Shown: in pieces, positions 25,839 through 37,164 of the stretch
Numbering within the stretch: position 1 is the stretch's first letter
Layout: every line of letters begins with the position of its first letter
Source of the DNA: Desulfofundulus luciae
Lineage (GTDB): Bacteria > Bacillota > Desulfotomaculia > Desulfotomaculales > Desulfovirgulaceae
Direction: 5' to 3'
DNA length: 64,000 bases
Assembly (NCBI RefSeq): GCF_030813795.1
Contig: NZ_JAUSUX010000006.1
Coordinates: 1 to 64,000, forward strand
Program-made: the position numbers and the translations under genes
The notes under the pieces: generated by a model
What the model was told of the DNA's origin: nothing
Databases searched by the model: none
Seen by the model: only the letters and a program-made list of their open reading frames with translations

Positions 25839-26402
25839 TTGTATGAGGATATGGAAAGAGTTTTAATTGCCGAGGACGAGATTGCCCGGCGGGTACGCGA
25901 GCTGGGGGCGGAGATTTCCCGGGACTATGCCGGGAAGGAACTACTGGTAGTCGGCATATTAAAAGGGGCGGTAATCTTTATGGCCGACCTGGTACGCTGC
26001 CTGAACATCCCGGTACGCCTGGACTTTATGGCCGTCTCCAGTTACGGTGCTTCCAGCGAGTCCTCAGGGGTTGTGCGTATTTTAAAGGACCTAGAGCAGA
26101 ACATCGAGGGCCTGGACGTTTTAATCGTCGAGGATATTGTGGATACCGGCCTGACGCTTAACTACCTGCGGGAGAACCTGCTCACCCGGGGGCCGGCCAG
26201 TTTAAAAATCTGCACCCTCCTGGACAAGCCCAGCCGGCGCAAAGTAAACGTGCAGGTGGACTACAACGGCTTCGTCATCCCCGACGAATTCGTGGTCGGC
26301 TACGGCCTGGATTACGATGGCCGCTACCGCCACCTGCGGGATATTCTGATCCTGAAACGGCAAGTTTATTGCGGCAAAGAGCAAAGGGAAAACTGTACTT
26401 GA
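25839..26402 (+). CDS. hpt: Hypoxanthine phosphoribosyltransferase
   Basis: A 187-residue purine-salvage enzyme that joins hypoxanthine or guanine to PRPP, giving IMP or GMP. The PRPP-binding loop is VLIVEDIVDTGLTL near residue 97, and VVGILKGAVIFMADL near 38 and VVGYGLDYDGRYRHL near 155 are family marks. The TTG start has AGGAGTG about nine bases upstream. It is followed after 36 bp by guaA, a sensible pairing of salvage with GMP synthesis. Confidence 0.92.
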   Translation: MYEDMERVLIAEDEIARRVRELGAEISRDYAGKELLVVGILKGAVIFMADLVRCLNIPVRLDFMAVSSYGASSESSGVVRILKDLEQNIEGLDVLIVEDIVDTGLTLNYLRENLLTRGPASLKICTLLDKPSRRKVNVQVDYNGFVIPDEFVVGYGLDYDGRYRHLRDILILKRQVYCGKEQRENCT

Positions 26403-26438
26403 TTTTTAAGGCAGGAAAGCCGGGAGGTTATCCGCACC

Positions 26439-27983
26439 ATGTCCATCCAAGACCAGCAGGAAATGGTCATTGTCCTGGACTTCGGCGGCCAGTACAGCCA
26501 CCTAATCGCCCGCCGCATCCGGGAGTTGAAAGTATTTTGTGAAATGCTGCCCTACAACACGCCCCTTGATGAAATCAAAAGACATCATCCCCGGGGCATT
26601 GTTTTTTCCGGCGGGCCGGCCAGCGTCTACCAGCCCGGGGCTCCCACCGTGGACCCGGCCGTTTATGAGCTGGGCATCCCCATCCTGGGCATTTGTTACG
26701 GCATGCAGTTAATGACCAGGCAACTGGGGGGGATGGTTACCCGGGCCGAACATCACGAGTACGGCAAAACGGCCCTGGAAATCCTTGACACCAGCGACCT
26801 TTTTTGCGGCTTCGAGCCCATTGAACAATGCTGGATGAGCCACGGCGACCGGGTGGAGGCCCCGCCCCCGGGATTTGAGGTCATCGCCCGTACGGAACTG
26901 GCTCCCGTGGCCGCCATGGCCAACCGGGAGCGCAGGCTTTATGCCGTTCAGTTCCACCCGGAAGTGATCCATACCCCCAGGGGCCAGGACATCCTGCGCC
27001 ACTTCCTTTACGATGTCTGCGGCTGTAAGGGCCGCTGGACCATGGGCTCTTTTATTGAAGAATCCATCAGGGAAATCCGCGCCCGGGTGGGGGACAGGCG
27101 TGCCCTCTGTGCCATCAGCGGCGGCGTGGATTCCTCGGTGGCCGCCGTACTGGTCCACCGGGCCATCGGCGACCAGTTGACCTGCATTTTTGTGGACCAC
27201 GGCCTGTTGCGCCAGGGCGAGGCCGGGCAGGTGGTCAGGGTCATCCGGGAACAGTTTCACATCCCGCTGATCCATGTGGACGCCAGCCGGCGGTTCTTAA
27301 ACCGCCTGGCGGGGGTAACCGACCCGGAACAAAAGCGCAAAATCATTGGGGAGGAATTCATCCGGGTTTTTGAGGAAGAGGCCGCCAGGCTGGGACAGGT
27401 GGACTTCCTGGTCCAGGGGACTCTCTACCCCGACGTGGTGGAAAGCGGTACGGCCACGGCAGCGGTAATCAAGTCCCACCACAACGTGGGCGGCCTGCCC
27501 GAGGACATGCAGCTGGAACTGATCGAACCCCTGCGCTGGCTTTTCAAGGACGAGGTGCGGGAACTGGGCAAAGAGCTGGGCCTCCCGGAAGAAGTGCTCT
27601 GGCGCCAGCCCTTCCCGGGATCGGGGCTGGCTGTGCGCATCCTGGGGGAAGTAACCCCGGAAAAACTGGAAATCCTGCGCCACGCCGATGCCATTGTCAG
27701 GGAGGAAATCCGCCGGGCCGGCCTGCACCGGCAAATCTGGCAGTATTTTGCCGTGCTTCCGGACCTGCGGAGCGTGGGAGTGATGGGTGACGGGCGGACC
27801 TACGCCTACACCGTAGCCGTGCGGGCGGTGCACAGCCACGACGGCATGACGGCGGACTGGGTACGCCTGCCCTACGAAGTGCTGGAACGTATATCCAGCC
27901 GCATTGTCAACGAAGTGGCGGGCGTAAACCGGGTGGTCTACGACATCACCTCCAAGCCGCCGGCCACCATCGAATGGGAGTGA
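26439..27983 (+). CDS. guaA: GMP synthase (glutamine-hydrolysing)
   Basis: A 514-residue two-domain enzyme converting XMP to GMP. The glutaminase half has Cys86 in GICYGMQL and the His/Glu in [10 protein letters not shown] near 175. The ATP-pyrophosphatase half has [10 protein letters not shown] near 230, and the C-terminal dimerisation domain ends [20 protein letters not shown], as expected. Full length. ATG with GGGAGG upstream. Confidence 0.96.
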   Translation: MSIQDQQEMVIVLDFGGQYSHLIARRIRELKVFCEMLPYNTPLDEIKRHHPRGIVFSGGPASVYQPGAPTVDPAVYELGIPILGICYGMQLMTRQLGGMVTRAEHHEYGKTALEILDTSDLFCGFEPIEQCWMSHGDRVEAPPPGFEVIARTELAPVAAMANRERRLYAVQFHPEVIHTPRGQDILRHFLYDVCGCKGRWTMGSFIEESIREIRARVGDRRALCAISGGVDSSVAAVLVHRAIGDQLTCIFVDHGLLRQGEAGQVVRVIREQFHIPLIHVDASRRFLNRLAGVTDPEQKRKIIGEEFIRVFEEEAARLGQVDFLVQGTLYPDVVESGTATAAVIKSHHNVGGLPEDMQLELIEPLRWLFKDEVRELGKELGLPEEVLWRQPFPGSGLAVRILGEVTPEKLEILRHADAIVREEIRRAGLHRQIWQYFAVLPDLRSVGVMGDGRTYAYTVAVRAVHSHDGMTADWVRLPYEVLERISSRIVNEVAGVNRVVYDITSKPPATIEWE

Positions 27984-27991
27984 AATGGTTA

Positions 27992-28021
27992 TTGACAAGC
28001 CCGTTCCCGCCTTGCTAAGAT
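27992..28021 (+). promoter_or_regulatory. Candidate promoter of the purine permease and pur operon
   Basis: TTGACA and TAAGAT separated by 18 bp, immediately after the guaA stop. Transcription would start about 40 bases before the riboswitch aptamer. Confidence 0.6.
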
Positions 28022-28059
28022 ACATTTGTAAGGATGGCTATTTTTCCCGATTTCAAGAT

Positions 28060-28224
28060 AAAAACTTTCGAGAAAGTGTACCTAGGGTTCCACACCCGGT
28101 TTACAGGGTGGTTCGGTCCGAGCGGTACAGGCCCGGAAAAGCAATTTTCCGGGTTACACCGGCAGGGAGAAAAGCCCAGGCGGTAGGTTTCTCACATGTA
28201 CACGGAAACCTGCCCGCCTGGGCT
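28060..28224 (+). promoter_or_regulatory. ykkC-class riboswitch with terminator, probably PRPP-sensing
   Basis: The aptamer core of the ykkC family can be read in order: CCTAGGGTTCC (28081-28091), GGTCCGAGCGG (28115-28125), GTTACACCGGCAGGG (28153-28167) and GGGAGAAAAGCCC (28165-28177). Between them are two hairpins, CACCC/GGGTG (28093-28110) and CCCGGAAAA/TTTTCCGGG (28132-28153). The last aptamer segment overlaps a strong terminator, so ligand binding should block termination and turn genes on. The family includes guanidine, ppGpp and PRPP sensors. A purine permease and the whole pur operon follow, so PRPP is the best guess; PRPP-activated riboswitches upstream of purine genes are known in Firmicutes. 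No guanine aptamer precedes it. Confidence 0.75.
28173..28224 (+). terminator. Riboswitch-controlled intrinsic terminator
   Basis: AGCCCAGGCGGTAGGTTTC pairs with GAAACCTGCCCGCCTGGGCT with a small bulge around a 13-base loop. A moderate T-containing tail (GATTGTTTAAT) follows. The 5' strand is shared with the aptamer's last conserved segment. Confidence 0.75.
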
Positions 28225-28255
28225 GATTGTTTAATCCTTAATTCCGGTGTATATT

Positions 28256-28498
28256 CAGTAAAACCGATATGACAAGGATGCGGCGCTGTCCGGAGCGAAC
28301 GACTTGCGAAGCGCCGTTAACAGCACCCGGTGAACCCAGCACTCACTGGCCATAATGCTCTTTCTAAGCCTGCTGTAACAAAATAGCAAGTGCAGAGCTT
28401 TACAGTATAACTTTTTTCGGTGAGTGCTGGGCGGCCCGAAGCGAGCCGCAGTGCTGTCGGCGCGAAGCATTGGAGTGAGCGAGGACAGCACCGCATCC
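28256..28498. repeat. Structured palindromic repeat, copy A (full type)
   Basis: The outer stem GGATGCGGCGCTGTCC (28276-28291) pairs with GGACAGCACCGCATCC (28483-28498). A second stem pairs CGCCG and ACAGCAC (28312-28326, TTA bulge) with GTGCTGTCGGCG (28451-28462). A third pairs CCCAGCACTCAC (28335-28346) with GTGAGTGCTGGG (28420-28431). The left flank CAGTAAAACCGATATGACAA is shared with copy B. The element lies between the riboswitch terminator and the permease ribosome site. Related copies are at 40.3 and 45.1 kb. The stretch from the guaA stop to the permease start holds no gene. Confidence 0.8.
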
Positions 28499-28518
28499 AA
28501 CAAGGAGGAGGTTAAAAA

Positions 28519-29895
28519 ATGCTCGAAAAAATTTTCAAACTGCGCCAGTACCACACCAGTGCACGTACAGAGGTTATTGCGGGACTGACCACCTTTATGA
28601 CCATGGCCTATATCCTGTTCCTCAACCCCAACATCCTGGCCGCTACCGGCATGGACAAAAACGCCGTCTTTTTTGCCACTGCCGTTAGCGCGGGCCTGGT
28701 CACCATCGCCATGGGCCTCCTGGTCAACTATCCCATCGCCCTGGCACCGGGCATGGGCCTCAACGCCTATTTTGCCGCCGTGGCCGCCCAGCATGTGGGC
28801 ATGCCCTGGCAGGCGGCCCTGGGTGCGGTATTCATCTCCGGTATCATATTTATTCTCCTCACCGTCACCCGGATCCGCCAGTTGCTGGTGGTGGCCGTGC
28901 CAAACTCCATCAAACGGGCCATTATTGTGGGCATCGGGCTATTCATCACCATGCTGGGCCTGAAAATGGCCGAATTCATGGTCATCAAAGCCGGCCCGGT
29001 AATCCCGCCCACCATGGAGGCGCTCTCCAAATCCGGCGGCATTGCCACCCTGCGTTTCTTCGAGTGGAATATTTTCCTGGGCAGCTTTGCCAACCCGGTT
29101 ACCCTGCTGGCCCTTATTGGCCTGGTTATCTCGGCCCTGTTGATGGCCAAGAGGATTAAGGGGGCCCTGCTGCTGGGCATTATCCTCACCACCCTCATTG
29201 GCATCCCCCTGGGCGTCACCCAAATCCCGGCCAATTTCCATCCCTTCGCCCTGCCCGATTTTTCCCGCCTGGCGGTGGGCAAGCTAGATCCGGCCGGGGC
29301 GCTGCACATGGGCATCTGGACGGTAATCTTCACCTTTACCTTTGTGGAACTCTTTGATACCTTCGGCACCCTGGTGGGCACTGCCGGTAAGGCGGGTCTG
29401 CTGGATGAAAACGGCCAGTCCCCCCGCCTGGGCCGGGCCATGCTGGTGGATGCCTGCGGGGTGGCTTTCGGCGCCTTAATGGGCACCAGCACCGTCACCG
29501 CCTACATCGAAAGTACCGCCGGCATTGCCGAGGGTGGCCGTACCGGCCTCACGGCCGTAACCACGGGCATTTTGTTCCTCCTGGCATTGATCCTGGCACC
29601 CATTGCGGGGTTGATTCCGGGAGCGGCCACCGCCCCGGCGCTGATCATCGTCGGCCTTCTCATGGCCCAGGCCATCAAGGGCATTGATTTCGAGGACTTT
29701 ACCGAAGGAATGCCGGCCTTCTTAACCATAGTTTTGATGCCTTTCACCGGCAGTATCGCCAACGGCATTGCCGCCGGGATCATTTTTTACACCTTGCTCA
29801 AACTGGTCAGCGGCCGGGCCCGGGAAGTACACTGGCTGATGTGGGTCCTGACCGCCCTTGTGCTCGCCCGCTACCTGTTCCTGGCGGAACACTGA
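28519..29895 (+). CDS. NCS2-family purine permease (AzgA/PbuG-like)
   Basis: A 458-residue membrane transporter with about 12-14 helices. The N-terminus (TEVIAGLTTFMTMAYILFLN), NYPIALAPGMGLNAYFA near 77, VELFDTFGTLVGTAG near 275 and GTSTVTAYIESTAGIAEGGR near 320 are diagnostic of the AzgA/PbuG branch, which imports hypoxanthine, guanine or adenine with protons. It is the first gene after the riboswitch, so import and de novo synthesis of purines are controlled together. ATG behind AAGGAGGAGG. Confidence 0.9.
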   Translation: MLEKIFKLRQYHTSARTEVIAGLTTFMTMAYILFLNPNILAATGMDKNAVFFATAVSAGLVTIAMGLLVNYPIALAPGMGLNAYFAAVAAQHVGMPWQAALGAVFISGIIFILLTVTRIRQLLVVAVPNSIKRAIIVGIGLFITMLGLKMAEFMVIKAGPVIPPTMEALSKSGGIATLRFFEWNIFLGSFANPVTLLALIGLVISALLMAKRIKGALLLGIILTTLIGIPLGVTQIPANFHPFALPDFSRLAVGKLDPAGALHMGIWTVIFTFTFVELFDTFGTLVGTAGKAGLLDENGQSPRLGRAMLVDACGVAFGALMGTSTVTAYIESTAGIAEGGRTGLTAVTTGILFLLALILAPIAGLIPGAATAPALIIVGLLMAQAIKGIDFEDFTEGMPAFLTIVLMPFTGSIANGIAAGIIFYTLLKLVSGRAREVHWLMWVLTALVLARYLFLAEH

Positions 29896-29917
29896 ACGCA
29901 GAAAATGAGGTGAAACC

Positions 29918-30451
29918 ATGACCAAACCGCTGGTTGGCATTGTTATGGGCAGCGACTCGGATCTGCCCGTAATGAAAGAGGCCGTGGATATGCTGGAGAA
30001 ATTCGGCCTGCCATACGAAGTGAGCATTTCCTCCGCCCACCGGGCACCGGAGCTCACCGCCGAGTACGCCCGGTCGGCGGTGGAACGGGGGCTGGCGGTG
30101 ATCATCGCCGCCGCCGGGGTGGCCGCCCACCTGCCGGGGGTCATTGCCGCCCAAACCCCCCTGCCCGTAATCGGCGTACCCATCAAAAGCGGGCCCTTAA
30201 GCGGAGTGGATGCCCTCTACTCCATGGTCCAGATGCCCCCGGGCATTCCCGTGGCCACCATGGCCATTAATGGCGCCCGAAACGCCGCCATCCTGGCGGC
30301 CCAGATTATCGGCGCAACCAACCCCGAAGTGCGGGCTAAGGTCCTGCGGTACAAGGAAGAGCTGGCCCGGGTGGTGGAGGAGAAGGCCCGGCGGCTGCAG
30401 GAACTGGGTGTGGCGGGTTATCTTGAGCAAATGGGAGGAGCCAAGGGATGA
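29918..30451 (+). CDS. purE: N5-carboxyaminoimidazole ribonucleotide mutase
   Basis: A 177-residue class I PurE with [16 protein letters not shown] near residue 6, SSAHRAPEL near 39 and the [15 protein letters not shown] active-site loop near 65. It moves the carboxyl group of N5-CAIR to carbon 4 of the ring. A purK gene is not adjacent; either purK lies elsewhere or bicarbonate is used by a class II mode. The last bases overlap the purB start by 4 bp. ATG with GAGGTGA upstream. Confidence 0.94.
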   Translation: MTKPLVGIVMGSDSDLPVMKEAVDMLEKFGLPYEVSISSAHRAPELTAEYARSAVERGLAVIIAAAGVAAHLPGVIAAQTPLPVIGVPIKSGPLSGVDALYSMVQMPPGIPVATMAINGARNAAILAAQIIGATNPEVRAKVLRYKEELARVVEEKARRLQELGVAGYLEQMGGAKG

Positions 30452-31740
30452 TCGAGCGTTACACCCTGCCGGAAATGAAGGCCATCTGGTCCCAGGAAAA
30501 CAAGTTCCGCAAGTGGCTCGAGGTGGAAATTTACGCCTGCGAGGCCATGGCCGAAATGGGACTTATCCCGGAAGAGGCTTTCAAGCAGATCAGGGAAAAG
30601 GCGGACTTCAACGTACGGCGCATTGAAGAAATCGAAGCAGAGGTCAACCACGATGTAATTGCCTTTCTTACCTGCGTGGGGGAATATGTGGGTGATGCGG
30701 CCAAGTACATCCACATGGGCCTCACCTCCTCCGATGTGCTGGATACGGCCCTGGCCGTGCTGATGAAGGAGGCCGGCCAGCAGATTTTAAGGCGCCTGGA
30801 GGAGCTGCGGGCGGTGCTTTTGGAGCGGGCCAGGGAGCACCGCTACACCCTGATGATCGGCCGCACCCACGGGGTGCATGCCGAACCCATCACTTTCGGC
30901 TTGAAAATGCTTCTCTGGGTGGCGGAGACGGAACGGAATATAAATCGTATGAAGCGGGCCATCGACGTCATCAGTGTGGGTAAAATTTCCGGTGCGGTGG
31001 GTACCTACGCCAACATAGATCCCCGGGTGGAAGCCCATGTCTGCCGCCGCCTGGGCCTGCGCCCGGCCCGGATTTCCACCCAGGTGCTCCAGCGGGACCG
31101 CCACGCCGAGTTTATGACCACCCTGGCCGTCATCGGCAGCTCCCTGGACAAGTTTGCCACGGAAATCCGCAACCTGCAGCGCACGGACATTCTCGAGGTG
31201 GAGGAATACTTTGCCAGGGGACAGAAGGGCTCCTCGGCCATGCCCCACAAGCGCAACCCCATTACTGCCGAGCGCATCAGCGGCCTGGCCCGGATCCTGC
31301 GGGGCAATGCCCTGGCCGCCCTGGAAAACGTGGCCCTGTGGCACGAACGGGACATCTCCCATTCCTCGGTGGAGCGGGTGATCATTCCGGACAGCACCAT
31401 CACCCTGGATTACATGCTCTACAAGATGACGGCCATCATGAAAAATCTCCTGGTTTACCCGGAAAACATGCGCAAAAACCTTGAGCGCACCCACGGCCTG
31501 CTCTTCTCCCAGCGGGTGCTCCTGGCCCTGGTGGAAAAGGGCCTGTCCCGGGAACGGGCCTACGAGCTGGTACAGCGCAATGCCATGCGCTCCTGGCGGG
31601 AGGGCACCGGCTTTGAGACGCTCTTAAAGGAAGATGCGGACATTACCTCCGTTCTCCCCCCTAAAGAAATTGAATCCCTCTTTAACTACGACTATCACCT
31701 GCGCCATATAGATGACATATACCGGCGTTTCGGCCTCTAA
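30448..31740 (+). CDS. purB: Adenylosuccinate lyase
   Basis: A 430-residue lyase of the fumarase/aspartase superfamily that splits SAICAR and adenylosuccinate, releasing fumarate. Signatures are [13 protein letters not shown] near 90, [14 protein letters not shown] near 139 and the catalytic-serine loop [12 protein letters not shown] near 260. ATG overlaps the purE stop, with GGGAGGAGCC upstream. Confidence 0.95.
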   Translation: MIERYTLPEMKAIWSQENKFRKWLEVEIYACEAMAEMGLIPEEAFKQIREKADFNVRRIEEIEAEVNHDVIAFLTCVGEYVGDAAKYIHMGLTSSDVLDTALAVLMKEAGQQILRRLEELRAVLLERAREHRYTLMIGRTHGVHAEPITFGLKMLLWVAETERNINRMKRAIDVISVGKISGAVGTYANIDPRVEAHVCRRLGLRPARISTQVLQRDRHAEFMTTLAVIGSSLDKFATEIRNLQRTDILEVEEYFARGQKGSSAMPHKRNPITAERISGLARILRGNALAALENVALWHERDISHSSVERVIIPDSTITLDYMLYKMTAIMKNLLVYPENMRKNLERTHGLLFSQRVLLALVEKGLSRERAYELVQRNAMRSWREGTGFETLLKEDADITSVLPPKEIESLFNYDYHLRHIDDIYRRFGL

Positions 31741-31764
31741 CTTTGCCAGAAGGGAAGGATTAAC

Positions 31765-32469
31765 TTGCAAAAGGGAGAAATGCTCTACGAGGGAAAGGCC
31801 AAGAAGATTTACCGCACCAGCGATCCGGGTGTGTACCTGGTGGAATACAAGGACGACGCCACCGCCTTTAACGGGTTAAAAAAGGGAACCATTTCCGGCA
31901 AAGGCGAACTAAACAACAAGATCTCGGCCCACTTCTTCCGCCTTTTGGAACACAGGGGTATAGCCACCCATTTTTTGGAACAGGTGGGCGACCGGGAGAT
32001 GCTGGTCCGGGCGCTGGAGATAATCCCGGTGGAAGTGGTGGTGCGCAACATTGCCGCGGGCAGCCTGGCCAAACGTTTGGGCCTGGCCGAGGGCACGGCC
32101 CTCCCCCGCCCGGTGGTGGAGTATTACTATAAAAGTGATGAGCTGGGAGATCCCCTGATTAATGACGACCACATCGCCGTCCTGGGCCTGGCCAGTGCGG
32201 AGGAAATGAACGTTATAAGAAACACGGCCCTGGTAGTAAACGACATCCTGCGGGAATACCTGGTCGGGCGCAATCTGGTACTGGTGGATTTCAAGCTGGA
32301 ATTCGGACGCAGTGACAAAGAGATCCTCCTGGGGGATGAGATTTCTCCCGACACCTGCCGTTTCTGGGATGCCCAAACAAAGGAAAAACTGGACAAGGAC
32401 CGCTTCCGCCGGGATTTGGGCGGCGTGGAGGAGGCCTACCAGGAGGTCTGGCGCAGGCTGGTTGGTTAA
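31765..32469 (+). CDS. purC: SAICAR synthetase
   Basis: A 234-residue ATP-dependent ligase joining aspartate to CAIR. It shows [11 protein letters not shown] near 8, [19 protein letters not shown] near 90 (family signature) and [20 protein letters not shown] near 172. TTG start following AAGGATTAAC. Between this gene and purF the usual purS, purQ and purL genes are absent. Confidence 0.95.
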   Translation: MQKGEMLYEGKAKKIYRTSDPGVYLVEYKDDATAFNGLKKGTISGKGELNNKISAHFFRLLEHRGIATHFLEQVGDREMLVRALEIIPVEVVVRNIAAGSLAKRLGLAEGTALPRPVVEYYYKSDELGDPLINDDHIAVLGLASAEEMNVIRNTALVVNDILREYLVGRNLVLVDFKLEFGRSDKEILLGDEISPDTCRFWDAQTKEKLDKDRFRRDLGGVEEAYQEVWRRLVG

Positions 32470-32490
32470 CCAAAAAGAGGGGGGATAACG

Positions 32491-33912
32491 GTGGGAGCCG
32501 CCAACGACTGGTGGACGGACAAGCCAAAGGAAGAGTGCGGCGTTTTTGGGATCTATGCCCCCGGGAAAGATGTAGCCCGGCTCACCTATTACGGTTTGTA
32601 TGCCCTGCAGCACCGGGGACAGGAAAGCGCCGGCATTGCCGTGGGCGACGGCAGGCATGTGCGGCTGCATAAGGCCATGGGGCTGGTGCCAGAGGTTTTC
32701 CAGCAGGGGGACCTGGATGAACTGAAGGGCCATGCGGCCATCGGCCACGTGCGTTATTCCACCACTGGAGCCAGTTCCCCCATTAATGCCCAACCCCTGG
32801 TTTTCCGTTATGCCGGCGGCATGCTGGGTCTGGCCCATAACGGCAACCTGACCAACGTCAGCGAATTAAGGGCCAGGCTGGCCTCCACGGGTTCTGTCTT
32901 CCAGTCCTCCACCGACAGCGAGGTAATTGTCAACCTGATCGCCCGCTACGGCCAGACGAGCCTGGTCGACGCCATTCTGAAGTGCATGATCGACCTGAAG
33001 GGCGCCTATTCCCTGGTCATCCTCACCGAAAAAAACCTGCTGGCCGTGCGGGACCCCCATGCCTTTCGCCCCCTTTGCCTGGGCACCCTCCCGGGCGGGG
33101 GCTATGTGGTAGCCTCGGAATCCTGCGCCCTGGACACCGTAGGTGCCCACTGGCTCCGGGACGTGGCCCCGGGAGAAATAATCATCGTCGATGAAAACGG
33201 GTTGACCAGCCTGCAGGGAATGCTCCCCCGCCGGCGGGCCCATTGCATCTTTGAATATATTTACTTTGCCCGGGCCGACAGCCTGATGGACGGCTTCAAC
33301 GTCAACCGGGTGCGCCGGGAAATGGGACGCCAGCTGGCCCGGGAATACGCGGTGGAAGCCGACCTGGTCATTCCCGTCCCGGACTCGGGCACGGCCGCCG
33401 CCCGGGGTTATGCCGAAGCCTCGGGGATCCCCTTTGAAGAAGGGTTGATGAAAAACCGTTATATTGGACGGACCTTCATTCAACCCAGCCAGGACCTGCG
33501 GGACCTGGGGGTGCGGCTGAAGCTCAATCCCATCCGGGAAGTGCTGGCCGGCAAGCGGGTGATCATGGTGGACGACTCCCTGGTCAGGGGTACCACCAGC
33601 AGCAAACTGATCGCCATGTTGCGGGATTGCGGCGTCAAGGAGGTACACCTGTGCCTCTCTTCCCCGCCGGTGGTACATTCCTGCTACTACGGCATTGATA
33701 CCTCCAACGAAGAGGAGTTGATTGCCGCCCGGATGCCCCTGGAAGAAATTCGCCGCATGATTAACGCCGATGGCTTGTATTATTTAAGCATCGAAGGCCT
33801 GCTTTCCGTCTTCGGTGAACGCCGCAACGACTTCTGCACCGCCTGTTTTACCGGAGACTACCCGGTAGCAGTGCCACAACCCGAAAAAGCGGGAAAACTC
33901 AGTCTGGAGTAG
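32491..33912 (+). CDS. purF: Amidophosphoribosyltransferase
   Basis: A 473-residue enzyme starting purine synthesis from PRPP and glutamine. A propeptide of about 15 residues precedes Cys16 ([10 protein letters not shown]), which should become the N-terminal nucleophile. Four cysteines in [27 protein letters not shown] and DFCTACFTG match the [4Fe-4S] ligand regions of the Bacillus enzyme, so an oxygen-sensitive cluster is likely. The PRPP loop is [14 protein letters not shown] near 350. GTG start behind AGAGGGGGG. Confidence 0.95.
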   Translation: MGAANDWWTDKPKEECGVFGIYAPGKDVARLTYYGLYALQHRGQESAGIAVGDGRHVRLHKAMGLVPEVFQQGDLDELKGHAAIGHVRYSTTGASSPINAQPLVFRYAGGMLGLAHNGNLTNVSELRARLASTGSVFQSSTDSEVIVNLIARYGQTSLVDAILKCMIDLKGAYSLVILTEKNLLAVRDPHAFRPLCLGTLPGGGYVVASESCALDTVGAHWLRDVAPGEIIIVDENGLTSLQGMLPRRRAHCIFEYIYFARADSLMDGFNVNRVRREMGRQLAREYAVEADLVIPVPDSGTAAARGYAEASGIPFEEGLMKNRYIGRTFIQPSQDLRDLGVRLKLNPIREVLAGKRVIMVDDSLVRGTTSSKLIAMLRDCGVKEVHLCLSSPPVVHSCYYGIDTSNEEELIAARMPLEEIRRMINADGLYYLSIEGLLSVFGERRNDFCTACFTGDYPVAVPQPEKAGKLSLE

Positions 33913-33925
33913 GGGGAAGGAAACT

Positions 33926-34966
33926 GTGACCCTAAAGAAAGGGCTCACCTATGCCGATGCGGGAGTGGACATCGCCGCCGGAAACCGGGCGGTGGAACTG
34001 ATCAGGGACAGCGTGCGCAGTACCTTCCGTCCGGAAGTGCTTACAGAAATCGGCGGATTCGGGGGACTCTTTGCCCTGGATACCTCCCGCTACCGCCAGC
34101 CCGTGCTGGTATCCGGCACCGACGGGGTGGGCACCAAGTTAAAAATAGCCATGCTCATGGACCGCCATGATACCATCGGTATAGACGCCGTGGCCATGTG
34201 CGTGAACGACATCCTGGTCCAGGGAGCCGAACCCCTCTTTTTCCTGGATTATCTCGCCGTGGGCAAACTGGTGCCGGAAAGGGTGGCGGCCATTGTGTCC
34301 GGGGTGGCCGCGGGTTGCCGGCAGGCCGGCTGCGCCCTGATTGGCGGGGAAACGGCGGAAATGCCCGGTTTTTACGGCCCCGGGGAATATGACCTGGCGG
34401 GGTTTGTGGTGGGCGTGGTGGAAAGGGAGCGGATCATCGACGGCTCGACCATTCGCCCCGGCGACCGGCTGGTCGGCCTTCCTTCCTCCGGCCTGCACAG
34501 CAACGGTTATTCCCTGGCCCGGCGGGTGCTGCTGGAGGTGGCCGGCTACGGGGTGGACACTTACCAGGAGGACCTGGGACGCACCGTGGGCGAGGAAATG
34601 CTGGAACCCACCCGCATCTACGTCCGCACGGTACTGCCCCTGCTGGAACAATTCGACATCCGGGGCATGGCCCACATTACCGGCGGCGGTCTTACCGAAA
34701 ATATACCCCGCATTTTGCCCCCGGGTACGGCCGCGGTTCTGGAACGCCGGTCCTGGCCCGTGCCCCCGGTTTTTTCCCTCATCCAGTCCATCGGCCGGGT
34801 AGCGGAGGAGGAAATGTTCCGTACCTTTAATATGGGCCTGGGACTGGTAATGGTGGTCCCGGGAGAACAAACCGACGCCCTCTTAACACACCTGTCGCAG
34901 CTGGGCGAAAAAGCCTACCTTGTGGGCGAAATAGCCGGAGGCGGGCGGGAAGTAAAGTATGTTTAG
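33926..34966 (+). CDS. purM: AIR synthetase (phosphoribosylformylglycinamidine cyclo-ligase)
   Basis: A 346-residue ATP-dependent cyclase forming AIR from FGAM. It has [19 protein letters not shown] near 8, [14 protein letters not shown] near 62, [20 protein letters not shown] near 86 and [16 protein letters not shown] near 250. GTG start with GGGGGAAGG upstream. It ends just before purN. Confidence 0.95.
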   Translation: MTLKKGLTYADAGVDIAAGNRAVELIRDSVRSTFRPEVLTEIGGFGGLFALDTSRYRQPVLVSGTDGVGTKLKIAMLMDRHDTIGIDAVAMCVNDILVQGAEPLFFLDYLAVGKLVPERVAAIVSGVAAGCRQAGCALIGGETAEMPGFYGPGEYDLAGFVVGVVERERIIDGSTIRPGDRLVGLPSSGLHSNGYSLARRVLLEVAGYGVDTYQEDLGRTVGEEMLEPTRIYVRTVLPLLEQFDIRGMAHITGGGLTENIPRILPPGTAAVLERRSWPVPPVFSLIQSIGRVAEEEMFRTFNMGLGLVMVVPGEQTDALLTHLSQLGEKAYLVGEIAGGGREVKYV

Positions 34967-34982
34967 GTCGGGGGGAGGATAT

Positions 34983-35597
34983 ATGAAAAAACTGCGTCTG
35001 GGAGTCCTGGCCTCGGGAAGGGGCTCCAACCTGCAGGCCATCATGGATGCCATTGACGAGGGGCGCCTGGCGGCCGAGGTGGTGGTGGTGATCAGTGACA
35101 ACGGGGAGGCAAAAGCCCTGGAACGGGCCCGCCTCCGCGGGATACCGGCCATTCATATTAACCCGGCCCAATTTCCCGACAAACACACGTATGAAGAAGC
35201 CATTGTGGACACCTTAAAAAAACACCAGGTTGAACTTGTTTGCCTGGCCGGCTACATGCGCCTGGTGGGCAGGGTCATGCTGGAATCTTTTCCCAACCGC
35301 ATCATGAACATCCACCCGGCCCTTTTGCCGGCCTTTCCCGGCCTGCATGCCCAGCAGCGTGCCCTGGAATACGGCGTCCGCTACAGCGGCTGCACGGTGC
35401 ACTTTGTAGATGAAGGGATGGATACCGGCCCCATCATTTTACAGGCCGTGGTTCCGGTTTTGCCCGACGACACTCCCGAAACCCTGGCCGACCGCATTTT
35501 AGAACAGGAGCACCGTATTTATCCCGAAGCTATTGCCCTCTTTGCCGCCGGCCGGCTGGAATTACGGGGCAAGCGGGTTTACATCAAGGAAGCATAA
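34983..35597 (+). CDS. purN: Glycinamide ribonucleotide formyltransferase (folate-dependent)
   Basis: About 204 residues. Visible family marks are [18 protein letters not shown] at the start, [20 protein letters not shown] near 105 with the catalytic Asn/His, and [16 protein letters not shown] near 140 with the catalytic Asp. It formylates GAR using 10-formyl-tetrahydrofolate. The ATG with GGGGGAGGAT upstream is used; an upstream in-frame start would overlap purM. Confidence 0.95.
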   Translation: MKKLRLGVLASGRGSNLQAIMDAIDEGRLAAEVVVVISDNGEAKALERARLRGIPAIHINPAQFPDKHTYEEAIVDTLKKHQVELVCLAGYMRLVGRVMLESFPNRIMNIHPALLPAFPGLHAQQRALEYGVRYSGCTVHFVDEGMDTGPIILQAVVPVLPDDTPETLADRILEQEHRIYPEAIALFAAGRLELRGKRVYIKEA

Positions 35598-35610
35598 AAG
35601 GAGGCTTTAT

Positions 35611-37143
35611 ATGCGTGCTCTGATCAGCGTTTCGGATAAAACGGGACTGGTAGACTTCGCCCGAGGTCTGGTAGAACTGGGGGTGGAGATTGTATCCACC
35701 GGGGGGACCGCCCGCACCCTGAAAGAAGCCGGCCTGCCCGTTACATATATCTCAGAGGTCACCGGCTTCCCCGAAATTTTAGACGGCCGGGTAAAAACGC
35801 TGCACCCCGCTGTCCACGGGGGCATTCTGGCCCTGCGCACCCCGGACCACCTGAACCAGCTAAAAGCGCACCACATCACCCCCATCGATATAGTGGTGGT
35901 TAACCTGTACCCGTTCCGGGAAACCATTGCCCGCCCCGGCGTAACCCTGGAAGAAGCCATAGAAAACATTGATATTGGCGGCCCGGCCATGGTGCGGGCG
36001 GCGGCGAAAAACCACCGTTATGTACTGGTAGTGGTGAACCCGGCCCGCTACCCCCAGGTGCTCAAAGCCCTCGCGGAAGGAAAAATCAGCGATGATTTGC
36101 GCCTGGAACTGGCCCGGGAGGCCTTTGCCCATACGGCCGCCTATGACACCGCCATTGCCGCCTACCTGCAGAAACAGATCCAGGGGGATGAGCCTTTCCC
36201 GCCGGCCTGGCACATTTCCGTTGAGCTGGCCCAGCCCCTGCGTTACGGGGAGAACCCCCACCAGCGGGCCGCCTTTTACCGGGATCCTTCCGTGACCGGC
36301 CCCTGTGTGGGCAATGCCGTGCAATTGGCCGGCAAAGAGCTTTCCTTTAATAATATTCTTGACTTGAATGCCGCCCTGGAACTGGTGCGTGAATTCATCG
36401 ATCCTTCGGTGGTAATTATCAAGCACAACAACCCCTGTGGGGCAGCCAGTGCCGGCGACCTGGCCACGGCCTACCGCCTGGCCTACGAAGGTGATCCCGT
36501 ATCGGCTTTTGGCGGCATAGTGGCCTGCAACCGCACCGTGGATAAAGAAACGGCCGAGCAAATGGCCGCCATATTCCTGGAAGCCGTGATTGCCCCCGAC
36601 TTTACCCCTGAGGCCCTGGAAATACTGACCCAAAAGGCCAACCTGCGCCTTTTAAAAACCGGCCCCCTGACCGTCCGGCCCACCGACCGGCTGGACATCC
36701 GTAAAGTTAACGGTGGTCTGCTCATTCAGGAGGCCGACCTGGAACTAACCCGCCCCGATGAGGTGAAGGTGGTCACCGAAAAACAACCCTCGGAAGAACA
36801 GTTGGCCGAGATGGCCTTTGCCATGGCCGTGGTCAAGCACGTGAAGTCCAACGCCATTGTGGTCACCAGAAACCGCCAGCTTATCGGCGTAGGGGCAGGG
36901 CAGATGAACCGGGTGGGAGCGGCCCGGATTGCTCTGGAGCAGGCCGGCGAAAAGGCCAGAGGTGCAGTGCTGGCTTCGGACGCCTTTTTTCCCTTCCGGG
37001 ACACGGTGGATGAAGCAGCTAAAGCCGGCATTGCCGCCATTATCCAGCCCGGGGGGTCGCTGCGGGACGAAGAGTCCATTGCCGCCTGCAACGAGTACGG
37101 CATAACCATGGTCTTCACCGGTATGCGCCATTTCAAACACTAG
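35611..37143 (+). CDS. purH: Bifunctional AICAR transformylase/IMP cyclohydrolase
   Basis: A 510-residue enzyme doing the last two steps to IMP. The N-terminal MGS-like cyclohydrolase domain starts [20 protein letters not shown] and contains [17 protein letters not shown] near 64. The transformylase part has [12 protein letters not shown] near 210, [11 protein letters not shown] near 270 (catalytic Lys-His) and a C-terminus ending [12 protein letters not shown] behind AAAAGGAGGC. Confidence 0.95.
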   Translation: MRALISVSDKTGLVDFARGLVELGVEIVSTGGTARTLKEAGLPVTYISEVTGFPEILDGRVKTLHPAVHGGILALRTPDHLNQLKAHHITPIDIVVVNLYPFRETIARPGVTLEEAIENIDIGGPAMVRAAAKNHRYVLVVVNPARYPQVLKALAEGKISDDLRLELAREAFAHTAAYDTAIAAYLQKQIQGDEPFPPAWHISVELAQPLRYGENPHQRAAFYRDPSVTGPCVGNAVQLAGKELSFNNILDLNAALELVREFIDPSVVIIKHNNPCGAASAGDLATAYRLAYEGDPVSAFGGIVACNRTVDKETAEQMAAIFLEAVIAPDFTPEALEILTQKANLRLLKTGPLTVRPTDRLDIRKVNGGLLIQEADLELTRPDEVKVVTEKQPSEEQLAEMAFAMAVVKHVKSNAIVVTRNRQLIGVGAGQMNRVGAARIALEQAGEKARGAVLASDAFFPFRDTVDEAAKAGIAAIIQPGGSLRDEESIAACNEYGITMVFTGMRHFKH

Positions 37144-37164
37144 TGCAGGGGGAGGACTGTCACA

